Source of the DNA: an uncultured Draconibacterium sp.
Lineage (GTDB): Bacteria; Bacteroidota; Bacteroidia; Bacteroidales; Prolixibacteraceae
DNA: 64,000 bases
NCBI GenBank assembly: GCA_947492175.1
Contig: CANLMQ010000026.1
Location: forward strand, 1-64,000
Direction: 5' to 3'
Notes under the pieces: generated by a model
The model's database searches: none
The model's input: only the letters and a program-made list of their open reading frames with translations
Told to the model about the DNA's origin: nothing
Shown here: piece by piece, positions 54,920 through 63,656 of the stretch
How the letters are laid out: each line of letters opens with the position of its first letter
Numbering within the stretch: the stretch's first letter is position 1
Program-made: the position numbers and the translations under genes

Positions 54920-55186
54920 ATGGCACAAGCAAGTGAAATCAGATACCTGACTCCACCGTCAGTAGAAATCAAAAAGAAAAAATATTGCCGTTTCAAGAAA
55001 AACGGAATTAAGTATGTTGATTACAAAGACCCTGAGTTTTTGAAAAAATTCCTGAACGAGCAAGGTAAAATTTTACCTCGTCGCATTACCGGAACTTCGT
55101 TAAAGTATCAACGCAAAGTTGGACAGGCTGTTAAACGTGCCCGCCAGGTTGCTTTGTTACCATTTGTAACCGATATGATGAAATAA
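54920..55186 (+). CDS. rpsR: ribosomal protein bS18
   Basis: The 88-residue protein has the bS18 core: [28 protein letters not shown], then [17 protein letters not shown] and a basic helix. It forms a heterodimer with bS6. In the Bacteroidetes ribosome, bS18, bS6 and bS21 are reported to cover the 3' end of 16S rRNA, so this gene's strong SD may sense a shortage of the proteins that hide the anti-SD. It starts three bases after rpsF and its stop overlaps the next SD. Confidence 0.97.
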   Translation: MAQASEIRYLTPPSVEIKKKKYCRFKKNGIKYVDYKDPEFLKKFLNEQGKILPRRITGTSLKYQRKVGQAVKRARQVALLPFVTDMMK

Positions 55187-55191
55187 GGAGG
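55184..55191 (+). promoter_or_regulatory. full-length Shine-Dalgarno sequence before rplI
   Basis: TAAGGAGG, complementary to eight bases of the canonical 16S tail, begins at the rpsR stop codon and lies seven bases before the rplI ATG. Confidence 0.85.
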
Positions 55192-55198
55192 ACTTGAA

Positions 55199-55645
55199 AT
55201 GGAAATTATATTAACACAAGACGTAGAGCGTTTAGGAAGCAAGGACGACATTGTAACGGTAAAAGACGGTTACGGACGTAACTTTTTAATTCCTTCGAAA
55301 AAAGCAATTGTTGCTACCGAATCGGCTAAAAAAGTTTTGGCTGAAAACATTAAACAACGTGCTCACAAAGAAGCTAAATTGAAAGAGGCAGCTACTAAAA
55401 TTGCAGAGCAAATTGTTGCTAAGAAAATTACTATTGGTGCTAAAACAAGTACTTCGGGCAAAATTTTTGGTTCGGTTAACACCATCCAATTGGCTGAAGC
55501 TATTAACAAAAAAGGATTCGAAATCGACCGCAAGCAGATTTCTATTCCTGAGGATAGCATTAAAGAAGTGGGTACGCACACTGCAAAGATTAAACTACAC
55601 AAAGAAGTTGTGGTTGAAATTGAATTTGAAGTTGTTGCTGAATAA
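55199..55645 (+). CDS. rplI: ribosomal protein bL9
   Basis: The 148-residue large-subunit protein has the bL9 N-terminal domain with MEIILTQDVERLGSKDDIVTVKDGYGRNFLIP, the long central helix with many Lys/Ala/Glu (about 40-75), and the C-terminal domain with GKIFGSVNTIQLAEAI. It binds near the L1 stalk and supports frame maintenance. It is last in the operon, and a terminator follows at 55681. Its strong SD is unusual for this phylum. Confidence 0.97.
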   Translation: MEIILTQDVERLGSKDDIVTVKDGYGRNFLIPSKKAIVATESAKKVLAENIKQRAHKEAKLKEAATKIAEQIVAKKITIGAKTSTSGKIFGSVNTIQLAEAINKKGFEIDRKQISIPEDSIKEVGTHTAKIKLHKEVVVEIEFEVVAE

Positions 55646-55680
55646 ATATTTAGTAGCAAACACAATACTAAAACGACTTA

Positions 55681-55709
55681 AAAGGGTTTCCGGTTTCGGA
55701 AGCCCTTTT
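55681..55709 (+). terminator. terminator of the rpsF-rpsR-rplI operon
   Basis: A 12-bp stem (55681-55692 with about 55697-55708, one wobble pair) has the loop GTTT and ends in a T-tract. Confidence 0.85.
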
Positions 55710-56002
55710 TCTTTTGTTGCCTCCCTCAAAAAAAGAAACATTCTTAAGTCCGGAAAAAATGATGCTACCAGATCCAGCCTAGGGTAATTTTGCATAATCA
55801 GCAAAGGGTATAATATTTATAACAGGTGGTATTCTTTTCTATCACTTGTGACAAATTATTTTTCCTCTTGAGATAAATTAGTCTATAACTTGTGTCTACA
55901 TTGCTTAACACCTGTAATCCTTCTTTTTTTTATAAAGATGCAAGCTTCAATCCTCAAGTTTCAGGTTTTTATAGCATTTAATCCAAAACTCAGCCTCTAA
56001 TA

Positions 56003-56043
56003 AAAAAAGATGGCATCCCAGTTAAAATCCCAGAAATGCCATC
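56003..56043 (-). terminator. terminator of ridA
   Basis: On the minus strand the arms GATGGCAT and ATGCCATC (56036-56043/56009-56016) are followed by seven T. Confidence 0.75.
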
Positions 56044-56069
56044 CTTATTCCTATAGATGTTTTATACTT

Positions 56070-56450
56070 CTATTCCTTTACAGCAATGGTTTCTATCTCA
56101 ACCATTACACCCAGCGGCAATTCTTTTACCGCAAATGCAGCACGCGCCGGAGGATTCTCATTATAGAATTCGCCATATACTTCGTTCATGGCTTTAAAAT
56201 TGGCCATATCGCTTAACAGACAAGTCGACTTTACCACATCGGCAAACGAATAACCTGCTTCGGTTAAAATAGCTTCTATATTTTGCATTACACGTAGCGT
56301 TTGTTCTTTTATTCCACCCTCTACAATTTTCATAGTTTCGGGTACCAAAGGCACTTGTCCGGAAACATATAAAGTACCGTTTACTTCCACTGCCTGACTA
56401 TACGGGCCAATTGCCGCCGGTGCTTTTGTTGTTGCAATAATTCTTTTCAT
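56070..56450 (-). CDS. ridA: RidA family reactive-intermediate deaminase
   Basis: The 126-residue protein hydrolyses reactive enamines/imines made by pyridoxal-phosphate enzymes. Family marks are AIGPYSQAVEVNGTLYVSGQ (about 13-32), the central trimer-forming strands, and PARAAFAVKELPLG with the conserved active-site Arg near 105, followed by MVEIETIAV. The length is normal. A TACTTTTG box lies 38 bases upstream, in the short gap after lptD. It may be transcribed alone or with lptD. Confidence 0.95.
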   Translation of the reverse strand: MKRIIATTKAPAAIGPYSQAVEVNGTLYVSGQVPLVPETMKIVEGGIKEQTLRVMQNIEAILTEAGYSFADVVKSTCLLSDMANFKAMNEVYGEFYNENPPARAAFAVKELPLGVMVEIETIAVKE

Positions 56451-56487
56451 ATCACTATAAAATTTTGAAATTAAATATTGTATTACC

Positions 56488-56495
56488 CAAAAGTA
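56488..56495 (-). promoter_or_regulatory. candidate -7 box of ridA (TACTTTTG)
   Basis: This is an exact TAnnTTTG match on the minus strand between the lptD stop and the ridA start. The -33 region would lie inside lptD and is not a good match. Confidence 0.4.
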
Positions 56496-56499
56496 TTTT

Positions 56500-59181
56500 T
56501 TAGAATGCCCTATCGTAGTGGCTCTTTTGTTTCTGAATTTTCAGGTCTTGCAACATCGATGAAGAAGCACTAATGGTAAAACTATAGCTTTTTCTAAATC
56601 CAAACGGAACAAAGTTAAACGACATATTCCAGCAGTGCAGGTCGCGCGTTAAATTAAATGTAGTAAACGAGAACTCCATTGCTTCAATATCGAAGTTTGT
56701 ATTGGCACTTAACTTCCATTTGTCGGTAATACTTAGGTTACCTCTCATTCCAAGTGTTTGTGTTACTTTACCCTTTGGATTCGATCTGGAAGCCCCTGAA
56801 TAATTTAAACTATAATCGAAGCTAAAGTCCCAGGGCATACTAAAATCGGCATAATTTTCGAAAATAGGCAGAACTTCGGCATCCTGAACCATCTCGCTTT
56901 CGCCGGGATTTCCTTCGACTCCTTCATTGCTGCTACTTTCTTTTGTTTCCTTATCCTTATTCTTAGATTTAAAATTCATTCCAAACGATAAATTGGCCCG
57001 GGTTACACGCCCTAGTTTTCCAATACCGCGGCGTTCGTTCCAAACATATTTATGAATTCGTCTGTAATTCTCATCAACCATATACGGATCGAGGGTAGTT
57101 CCCATATTTATGCTAACACCTGCAACCGTTGTTCGTGCACGAACACTAATAGGTGCCAGGTTTAACGAATCGGCAATTAGATTATACGATGATGATAAGC
57201 TTAAATTATCGATCAGTTTTACCTTCCTAAATTTTTGTTCTTCATCTGTTTTTGTAGAATCACGGGTATCGAGCACTTTCATTTCCAAATTATTGGTTAA
57301 CGAGAATGAAATGGCTCCCGACTCTCCCCTGCCCGGCGATCCTCCGTAAACTCCACCAAGGTTAGTATCGTAATAGTATGTTGTCGAATCGCGTACGATT
57401 TCCTGCCAATATCCAAATTTCTCCTGTCCAAAATCCGGTCGGTAGCTAAATCCGATTGATGGTGTCATTTTATGCCTGATCCCCTTTATTTTTGAATTGG
57501 GATTACGTGGCAAAAACATTCCGTAAATATTGGTCGATGAACTTATACTGTATGCATAATCGTAAACCCGGTTCAGTCCGGTTATGGTATCTATTCTTAC
57601 ATCATCCGGAATTCCGGAAGGATTGTTTGCATACTCGGTACCTTCTTCATATATATAATTGAACTTTTTAAAGTACCATTTTTCGTTGTAACTAATACCC
57701 GGGCTAAAATTGATGTATTTAAACAAGTTAAAACTTGGAAACGAAATGGGAAGATTGTGTTTGATACCGTTTTTCCAGTCGGTTGCAAACGAACTGCTCA
57801 AAATTTCATTTTCTTTTGCCGAAATCGAATTTTTTAAGTTACCCGTATAGTTTAATCCGAACTTCTCGTAAAACTTAATCTTTCCACTCCTGTTCTTTTT
57901 GCGGAACGGGTAGATTTTAGCCATACTAAAGGTCATTTCTGGCAACGACAATGTCATTGAACTATCTCTGGTATTCTGCGAATGACGAAGGTTCACCGAC
58001 ATATTAAAAGGTGTATTTTCGAACTTCTTCGAGAAAGAAATACTCGACGATTTTGTGGTTGTAAGGTAATCGCTTGAATTATACGCATTTTGTTTGTCGT
58101 AACCGCTCGACGATAAATTCACGCTTGCTGAGAAGGTACTGCTTGGATTTGCTTTCGCATCCTGCGAATGCGACCACATTAATTTATATTGTTTCGATTT
58201 TGAATATGAATCCTGGCCTTCCTCTCCGTATTTATTAATACCATAATCGAAACCTAGATTTCCGCTAAACTTATATCGTTTGCGATAATTTGTTTTAATA
58301 TGCGTTCCCCACGATCCTCTTGAATAAACATCTCCTGTAACAGCCACGTCGAAGTAATCGCTGGCAGCCCAGTAATAACCTCCTTCGCGCAAAAAGAAAC
58401 CACGGTTTTGTTCCTCTCCGTATTTAGGTATTAAAATTCCGGATGAGTAAGTAGGCGAGTTGGGGAAATAGCCAAATGGAATTAAAGGAAAATAGATTGG
58501 AAAATCTTCCAATACCATATACGCCGGCCCTGTAATAATTTTTTTATTCGAAATTACCTTGGCTTTGGTCATATGCAAATAAAAGTGCGGATGATCAGCA
58601 TCGCAGGTAGTATACTTGGCCTGCTCGGTAATAAATACTTCTTTCCCAATTTTCTTGGTTCTGTCGCTATGAATATAACCTTCGCCTTGTTGCGAAACAA
58701 CTTTGGTAATAAAAGCCTTTTGCGATTCGAAATTATACCGCATGGTTTCCGATTCATATTCCTCCGATCCCTGTTTAAACACCGGCTTTTGAGTTAGCTC
58801 GCCCAGCGAATCAGCAATTCCTTCGGCAAAAATCTCTTTGGTCTCCAGATCCAGTTCGATATAATACGCATTAAGCTCTATATCCTGGTAGTTCACTTTG
58901 GCCGAGTTGTACAAATATACTTTCTGTCCGTCAATAGAAACCACCATTGAGTCCAGGGCATTGTATGTAATCGGATTATCAAGGAAAGTCTTGTTCACCG
59001 AATCTACAGCTATACTGTCCTGATCCATTTCTCCGGTCAGGGTTGTGTCAATCTCTCCTACACGAACAATTGAAGTGTCAATTGGTGCTTTATACTCATC
59101 TGCTAGGGTAATTGTTGGTTCCTGTCCCCACAATAGAATAGGAAAAACAACAATTATATATGTTATGATTATCTTGTACAA
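56500..59181 (-). CDS. lptD: LPS-assembly outer-membrane protein LptD (Bacteroidetes type)
   Basis: The 893-residue protein has a signal peptide (1-19, ending LLWGQ). An OstA-like periplasmic domain (about 65-215) has repeated beta-jellyroll strands, including AKVNYQDIELNAYYIELDLE and the segment TTCDADHPHFYLH. A large C-terminal barrel (about 230-893) with many aromatic alternating strands ends in KQKSHYDRAF. LptD inserts lipopolysaccharide into the outer leaflet. The only starts are TTG at 59179-59181 or the preceding ATT, since an in-frame stop lies just upstream. A TATTTTTG box is at 59216-59223. It is divergent from the amidase gene. Confidence 0.88.
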   Translation of the reverse strand: MYKIIITYIIVVFPILLWGQEPTITLADEYKAPIDTSIVRVGEIDTTLTGEMDQDSIAVDSVNKTFLDNPITYNALDSMVVSIDGQKVYLYNSAKVNYQDIELNAYYIELDLETKEIFAEGIADSLGELTQKPVFKQGSEEYESETMRYNFESQKAFITKVVSQQGEGYIHSDRTKKIGKEVFITEQAKYTTCDADHPHFYLHMTKAKVISNKKIITGPAYMVLEDFPIYFPLIPFGYFPNSPTYSSGILIPKYGEEQNRGFFLREGGYYWAASDYFDVAVTGDVYSRGSWGTHIKTNYRKRYKFSGNLGFDYGINKYGEEGQDSYSKSKQYKLMWSHSQDAKANPSSTFSASVNLSSSGYDKQNAYNSSDYLTTTKSSSISFSKKFENTPFNMSVNLRHSQNTRDSSMTLSLPEMTFSMAKIYPFRKKNRSGKIKFYEKFGLNYTGNLKNSISAKENEILSSSFATDWKNGIKHNLPISFPSFNLFKYINFSPGISYNEKWYFKKFNYIYEEGTEYANNPSGIPDDVRIDTITGLNRVYDYAYSISSSTNIYGMFLPRNPNSKIKGIRHKMTPSIGFSYRPDFGQEKFGYWQEIVRDSTTYYYDTNLGGVYGGSPGRGESGAISFSLTNNLEMKVLDTRDSTKTDEEQKFRKVKLIDNLSLSSSYNLIADSLNLAPISVRARTTVAGVSINMGTTLDPYMVDENYRRIHKYVWNERRGIGKLGRVTRANLSFGMNFKSKNKDKETKESSSNEGVEGNPGESEMVQDAEVLPIFENYADFSMPWDFSFDYSLNYSGASRSNPKGKVTQTLGMRGNLSITDKWKLSANTNFDIEAMEFSFTTFNLTRDLHCWNMSFNFVPFGFRKSYSFTISASSSMLQDLKIQKQKSHYDRAF

Positions 59182-59215
59182 AATATATTATGATTTTAAC
59201 CTTACTCTGGCTCGA

Positions 59216-59223
59216 CAAAAATA
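59216..59223 (-). promoter_or_regulatory. candidate -7 box of lptD (TATTTTTG)
   Basis: This is an exact TAnnTTTG match on the minus strand 34 bases before the TTG start. No TTTG is found at the expected -33 position. Confidence 0.4.
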
Positions 59224-59309
59224 GAAATATGGGCTTTACTATTGCGCTAATAAATGTAAAATATTTCTAATATTTATATTTTTACGATATTAACCGTTAT
59301 GTATGAATA

Positions 59310-59321
59310 TTTGGCGCCAAA
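59310..59321. promoter_or_regulatory. palindrome TTTGGCGCCAAA between lptD and the amidase gene
   Basis: This perfect 12-bp palindrome has a GC-rich core inside a very AT-rich divergent promoter region, 70 bases before the amidase start. It is a possible operator for either gene. Confidence 0.45.
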
Positions 59322-59390
59322 AATAAATGCAATAAATATAATAACGAAACAATTTCATCTGTTTATATATTGAAAAGTGTTTAAGAAAAA

Positions 59391-60596
59391 ATGAACAGTA
59401 AAATCAGAATACAAATTACACTGACAATTACCTTTCTTTTGGGTTCTCTGTGGGGAGGGTGTCTTTCTGTTCATCCTGCAGAAAAGGATAACACAAAGAT
59501 TTCGGTAGTAGTAATTGATCCGGGACATGGAGGGAAAGACTTTGGTGCCTCAGTTGGTAATGCCCGCGAAAAAGATATTGTTCTGGACATTGCATTAAAA
59601 CTTGGAAACACCATTAAAAAGAATTATCCCGACATAAAGGTAGTCTACACCCGCAGCAACGATGTATTTATTCCGCTGTACAAACGCGCCGATATTGCCA
59701 ATAAAAACGATGCCGACCTGTTTATTTCCATCCATGTAAATGCGGTCGATGCAAAATATGTTCAGGGAACAGAAACATTTGTACTGGGGCTTCACCGTAA
59801 TGACGACAACCTGAAAGTAGCGCAAAAAGAAAATGCCGTAATTCTACTGGAGGACGATTACAATTTAACCTATGAAGGTTTCGATCCCAATCTTCCCGAG
59901 TCGTATATAATGTTTGAAACCATGCAGGCAGAATTCCAGGAGCAAAGTGTAATGCTGGCTTCAAATATTCAAAACCAGTTTCGCGATTATTCAAAACGCG
60001 TCGACAGAAGTGTAAAAATGGCCGGATTCCTTGTATTACGCAGAACCACCATGCCTAGTGTACTTATTGAGACAGGCTTTTTAAGCCATTCAAACGAAAG
60101 AAATTATTTACTTAGCGAATCAGGGAAGGCAAGTTTGGCACAGGCAATCTTCAAGGCTTTTTCGACTTACAAAACCAACATTGAAGAAAAAAGTAAATTT
60201 AACCTGGTAACCAACAACCTTGATGAATCACTCCCCAATGAGTCAATAAAAGCCACACAACCAACAACAGCTAAAAAGGTATTAACCGAAACAGCAAACA
60301 TAACTTCAGAAAATATCGACATTAAAACAAAGACAGAACCGGATCTGTATTTTTCAGTACAAATTATGGCCTTAAAAAAGAAACTAGACCCCACACCTGA
60401 AAACTTTAAGGGAGAGAAAACTATTTTCCGAATTGATGCCACAAACATCAGCAGGTATTTTTCGGGTAAGTTCGATTCGCAGACGGAAGCCAATGCTGAG
60501 AAAGAGAGGATTAGCACAAAATATAAGAACGCTTTTGTTGTGGCATTCAAAAACGGGAAGTTAATTTCTGTAAAAAACGCAACGAATAAAAGGTAA
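59391..60596 (+). CDS. N-acetylmuramoyl-L-alanine amidase with C-terminal SPOR-like domain
   Basis: The 401-residue exported hydrolase cuts the peptide from peptidoglycan glycan strands. After an N-terminal signal (1-30) the Amidase_3 domain (about 38-262) shows His47 (DPGHGG), Glu60, His115 (SIHVNA) as zinc ligands and catalytic Glu227 (LIETGF). A linker of low complexity (265-315) leads to a SPOR-like domain (about 319-396) with YFSVQIMALKKK and VAFKNGKLISVKNA. SPOR domains bind glycan stripped of peptides, the product of this enzyme. The MCE gene follows after 48 bases and ends in a related domain. Confidence 0.9.
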   Translation: MNSKIRIQITLTITFLLGSLWGGCLSVHPAEKDNTKISVVVIDPGHGGKDFGASVGNAREKDIVLDIALKLGNTIKKNYPDIKVVYTRSNDVFIPLYKRADIANKNDADLFISIHVNAVDAKYVQGTETFVLGLHRNDDNLKVAQKENAVILLEDDYNLTYEGFDPNLPESYIMFETMQAEFQEQSVMLASNIQNQFRDYSKRVDRSVKMAGFLVLRRTTMPSVLIETGFLSHSNERNYLLSESGKASLAQAIFKAFSTYKTNIEEKSKFNLVTNNLDESLPNESIKATQPTTAKKVLTETANITSENIDIKTKTEPDLYFSVQIMALKKKLDPTPENFKGEKTIFRIDATNISRYFSGKFDSQTEANAEKERISTKYKNAFVVAFKNGKLISVKNATNKR

Positions 60597-60644
60597 AAAA
60601 GGCTGAATTATCTACTTTTACACTAAAATTTGTAATTTTCAACA

Positions 60645-61898
60645 ATGAGAATATCAAAATTCACTCGACTAGGACTTTTAATCGTATTTTCTCTAACCGT
60701 ATTAATTTGGGGCTTGAGCTACCTCAAAGGAAATGATATTTTTAAACGAAACGACTACTATCATGTAGTATACAACCGAATAGACGGATTGTCAAAATCG
60801 GGAAAAGTTATGCTAAACGGGTTCCAGGTAGGCCAGGTAAGCAATATTATCTTCGCTCCAGATAATAGCGGGCGGTTGATTGTTACATTTTCTGTTGATA
60901 CCGATTTTAAAATCCCCCGTAATTCCGTTGCTCAAATAATTAGTAGCGATATTATGGGTACACGTGCCATGAAAATTAATTTCAGTAACGAAAAAGAATT
61001 TTACCAAAGCAACGACACGCTTCCCGGGGAAGTTGAAAAAGATTTAAAGGAACAGGTAAGCATGCAGGTACTTCCTTTAAAATCGAAAGCCGAAGAATTA
61101 CTTGGGACTGTTGACTCGGCAATAACAGTACTGACTGTAATATTAAACGAAGACGCTCGCGATAATCTCACCGCAAGTTTTCAGAGTTTCAACAAAACAA
61201 TGGATAACCTGGAATCGACCACTGCAGAACTGGAGAACCTGGTATCAACACAAAAAGATACCATTAAAAATATATTCACGAATGTAAACCAGCTAACTGA
61301 GGTATTTAAAAACAACGCCCGAAATCTGGAAACCATTATGCAAAATTTAAGTTCTTTCAGCGATACGCTTTCCAATGTTTCGGTTTCGCCCATGCTGGCA
61401 AATCTTACAGAAGCTTCAAACCAGGTTTTACTTACACTTGAAAAACTAAACAGCGATAAAAGTACAGCTGGTCTGCTTTTAAACGATACAGAATTATATA
61501 ACTCGATAAATGCGCTGGCTGAAAATATGGCTTTTCTTGTTGGCGACATTCAACAAAATCCCAAACGCTATCTTAAATTTTCGGCCATGGACTTTGGCAA
61601 AGAAGTTTATATTAATACCAAAGACGATGCTTCATCGAAAAATATAATATTTAAGGTACACCTTGTCTCTTCTAAAACTAAAGTAGAAACAAACAGCAGT
61701 GTGTTCTCTAATTTAAAAAACGTGGAAGAATATTATGCAGGAGGAGTTTATTCCTATTTAATAGGTGCAACAGGAGTTTATTCTGAAATTGAAGAATTAC
61801 ACCAGTCGGTTAGAAAACAATTTCCGGAATCAAGTATCGTTGCTTTTAAAAACGGACGGTTGATAAAATTAGAAAAAGCTTTAAAATCCATTCGGTAA
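60645..61898 (+). CDS. MlaD/MCE-family lipid-transport protein with C-terminal SPOR-like extension
   Basis: The 417-residue protein has one N-terminal membrane helix (about 8-26), an MCE domain (about 39-116; VVYNRIDGLSKSGKVMLNGFQVGQV) and a long helical/coiled region (about 150-290). A C-terminal stretch (about 335-412) has FKVHLVSSKTK and VAFKNGRLIKLEKA, matching the SPOR-like end of the amidase encoded before it. MCE proteins form hexamers that carry lipids between membranes. A peptidoglycan-binding tail would anchor such a bridge in the cell wall. The fusion is seen directly as sequence similarity between the two neighbours; the role is inference. Confidence 0.85.
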   Translation: MRISKFTRLGLLIVFSLTVLIWGLSYLKGNDIFKRNDYYHVVYNRIDGLSKSGKVMLNGFQVGQVSNIIFAPDNSGRLIVTFSVDTDFKIPRNSVAQIISSDIMGTRAMKINFSNEKEFYQSNDTLPGEVEKDLKEQVSMQVLPLKSKAEELLGTVDSAITVLTVILNEDARDNLTASFQSFNKTMDNLESTTAELENLVSTQKDTIKNIFTNVNQLTEVFKNNARNLETIMQNLSSFSDTLSNVSVSPMLANLTEASNQVLLTLEKLNSDKSTAGLLLNDTELYNSINALAENMAFLVGDIQQNPKRYLKFSAMDFGKEVYINTKDDASSKNIIFKVHLVSSKTKVETNSSVFSNLKNVEEYYAGGVYSYLIGATGVYSEIEELHQSVRKQFPESSIVAFKNGRLIKLEKALKSIR

Positions 61899-62125
61899 TT
61901 AATACCTTTTTATAGCTATTAACATGCATTTTAACAAACAACCCTACCACTACCTACCAGTGATTGCCTTACCTGTCAAGGGATTGAGCATAACTGCCTA
62001 ATTGTTAGCACATTAAAAATATTAAAAAAAAATAAGGTTTTAAATAGCTGATAAAGAATCCACTAAGAAAATAAAGATATTAACAATAGTTTGGTGATTT
62101 TTTTTTTCACTTTTTTTTCGCAAAT

Positions 62126-62158
62126 TTTGTTCTCGGAATATCACTTAGGAAATTTTTG
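62126..62158 (+). promoter_or_regulatory. candidate dnaA promoter
   Basis: TTTG (62126-62129) and AATTTTTG (62151-62158, one mismatch from TAnnTTTG) are 21 bp apart, and the start codon follows 28 bases later. Confidence 0.4.
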
Positions 62159-62186
62159 TAGAACCTCAATTATCCAGCAATTCTAA

Positions 62187-63614
62187 ATGAGTAACGAATA
62201 CAAATCTGCATGGGAGAAATGCCTTAACGTTATTAGAGATAACGTTCCTAACAGCAGCTTTAAAACATGGTTCGAACCAATTGAACCTGTTAAATTAGAA
62301 AACAAAGTTTTAACAATTCAAGTGCCCAGTGCTTTCTTTTATGAGTATCTGGAAGAACAGTTTATCGACATTCTGCGAAAAACATTGCGTATGGTTTTAG
62401 GCGTCGGAGCAAAACTTGAATACAATGTAGTTCTTAGCAATAAGAATAGTAATGAACCGTACACTGTTAGTTATCCGACTAACAATAACAACAAAATTCA
62501 GAATAAGCCTTTAACGGTGCCTTTTAGATCTGAAGAAAAGGCCACCATTAAAAACCCGTTTATTATTCCGGGAATTCAGAAGTTGCAAATCGATCCGCAA
62601 TTAAAACCTGATAATACTTTCGAGAATTATGTGGAAGGTGATTGTAACCGTTTGGCAAGAAGTGCCGGTTATGCCGTTTCGCAAAATCCGGGAGGAACCG
62701 CTTTTAATCCATTAATGATATATGGAAATTCGGGATTAGGAAAAACACACCTTTCGCAGGCTATTGGAATAGAAGTAAAAGAACGTTTCCCCGACAAAGT
62801 TGTGCTTTATGTAAATGCCAACAAGTTTCAAACGCAATTTACCGAAGCGACACGTAATAATAATCGTAACGACTTTCTGCATTTTTACCAGATGGTAGAT
62901 GTGTTAATTCTTGACGATGTACATGAATTTGCCGGGAAAGAAAAAACACAGGAAACATTTTTCCATATCTTCAATCATTTACACCAGATGGGTAAACAGC
63001 TGATTCTTACATCAGACAAACCACCTATCGAACTTAAAGGAATGGAGCAGCGCCTGTTGTCGCGTTTTAAATGGGGTTTAACTGCCGACTTGCAAACACC
63101 TGATTTTGAGACACGCATGGAAATATTGCGACGTAAAGTATATAAAGACGGTATTTCACTTTCTGATGAAGTACTTGAATATATTGCATCGCATGTTACC
63201 AATAATGTACGAGAACTGGAAGGAGCATTGGTTTCATTACTAGCTCAGTCGATGTTAAACAAGCGGGAAATAACACTCGAACTGGCAGCAAAGCTTATAA
63301 CAAAGCTGGTTAAAAATTCGAAACGCGAACTTTCAATCGAGTACATTTCGAAAGTAGTTTGCGATTACTTTAGCATGCCGGTTGATGCACTTCAGGCTAA
63401 AACACGTAAAAGAGAGATTGTACAAGCCCGCCAGATTGCTATGTACTTCTCGAAAAGCCTGACGAAATATTCGCTTGCAAGCATTGGTGCACAAATTGGA
63501 AGTAAAGACCACGCAACCGTTTTACACGCTTGCAAAACGGTAAATAATTTAAAAGATACCGACAAAAACTTCCGACAATTTGTTGAAGACATAGAAAAGA
63601 AATTAAAGATGTAA
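62187..63614 (+). CDS. dnaA: chromosomal replication initiator DnaA
   Basis: The 475-residue initiator has domain I (1-85; WEKCLNVIRDNVPNSSFKTWFEPI), a linker (86-140), the AAA+ domain (about 141-360) with Walker A GNSGLGKT (180-187), Walker B VLILDDVHEF and sensor residues, and domain IV with the DnaA signature IGSKDHATVLHACKTV. It opens the replication origin. No DnaA-box cluster (TTATCCACA type) is seen in the 288 bases upstream, and dnaN is not next to it, so the origin is probably elsewhere. A strong terminator follows. Confidence 0.97.
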   Translation: MSNEYKSAWEKCLNVIRDNVPNSSFKTWFEPIEPVKLENKVLTIQVPSAFFYEYLEEQFIDILRKTLRMVLGVGAKLEYNVVLSNKNSNEPYTVSYPTNNNNKIQNKPLTVPFRSEEKATIKNPFIIPGIQKLQIDPQLKPDNTFENYVEGDCNRLARSAGYAVSQNPGGTAFNPLMIYGNSGLGKTHLSQAIGIEVKERFPDKVVLYVNANKFQTQFTEATRNNNRNDFLHFYQMVDVLILDDVHEFAGKEKTQETFFHIFNHLHQMGKQLILTSDKPPIELKGMEQRLLSRFKWGLTADLQTPDFETRMEILRRKVYKDGISLSDEVLEYIASHVTNNVRELEGALVSLLAQSMLNKREITLELAAKLITKLVKNSKRELSIEYISKVVCDYFSMPVDALQAKTRKREIVQARQIAMYFSKSLTKYSLASIGAQIGSKDHATVLHACKTVNNLKDTDKNFRQFVEDIEKKLKM

Positions 63615-63620
63615 TTTGGA

Positions 63621-63646
63621 GGCAGGCTTTTTAGCCTGCCTTTTTT
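63621..63646 (+). terminator. terminator of dnaA
   Basis: The perfect 8-bp GC-rich arms GGCAGGCT and AGCCTGCC have a TTTT loop and are followed by six T. Confidence 0.92.
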
Positions 63647-63656
63647 ATGCCATTAT

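Larger units (their letters stand above)
55646..56069. other. gene-free region between rplI and ridA
   Basis: The region holds the rplI operon terminator (55681-55709) and the ridA terminator (56003-56043). The middle (about 55720-56000) is AT-rich with no clear frame, repeat or RNA gene that I can support. Confidence 0.5.

Noticed and set aside
61899..62186. Replication origin next to dnaA
   Set aside because: No cluster of TTATCCACA-like boxes and no dnaN nearby; position beside dnaA alone is not evidence in this phylum.
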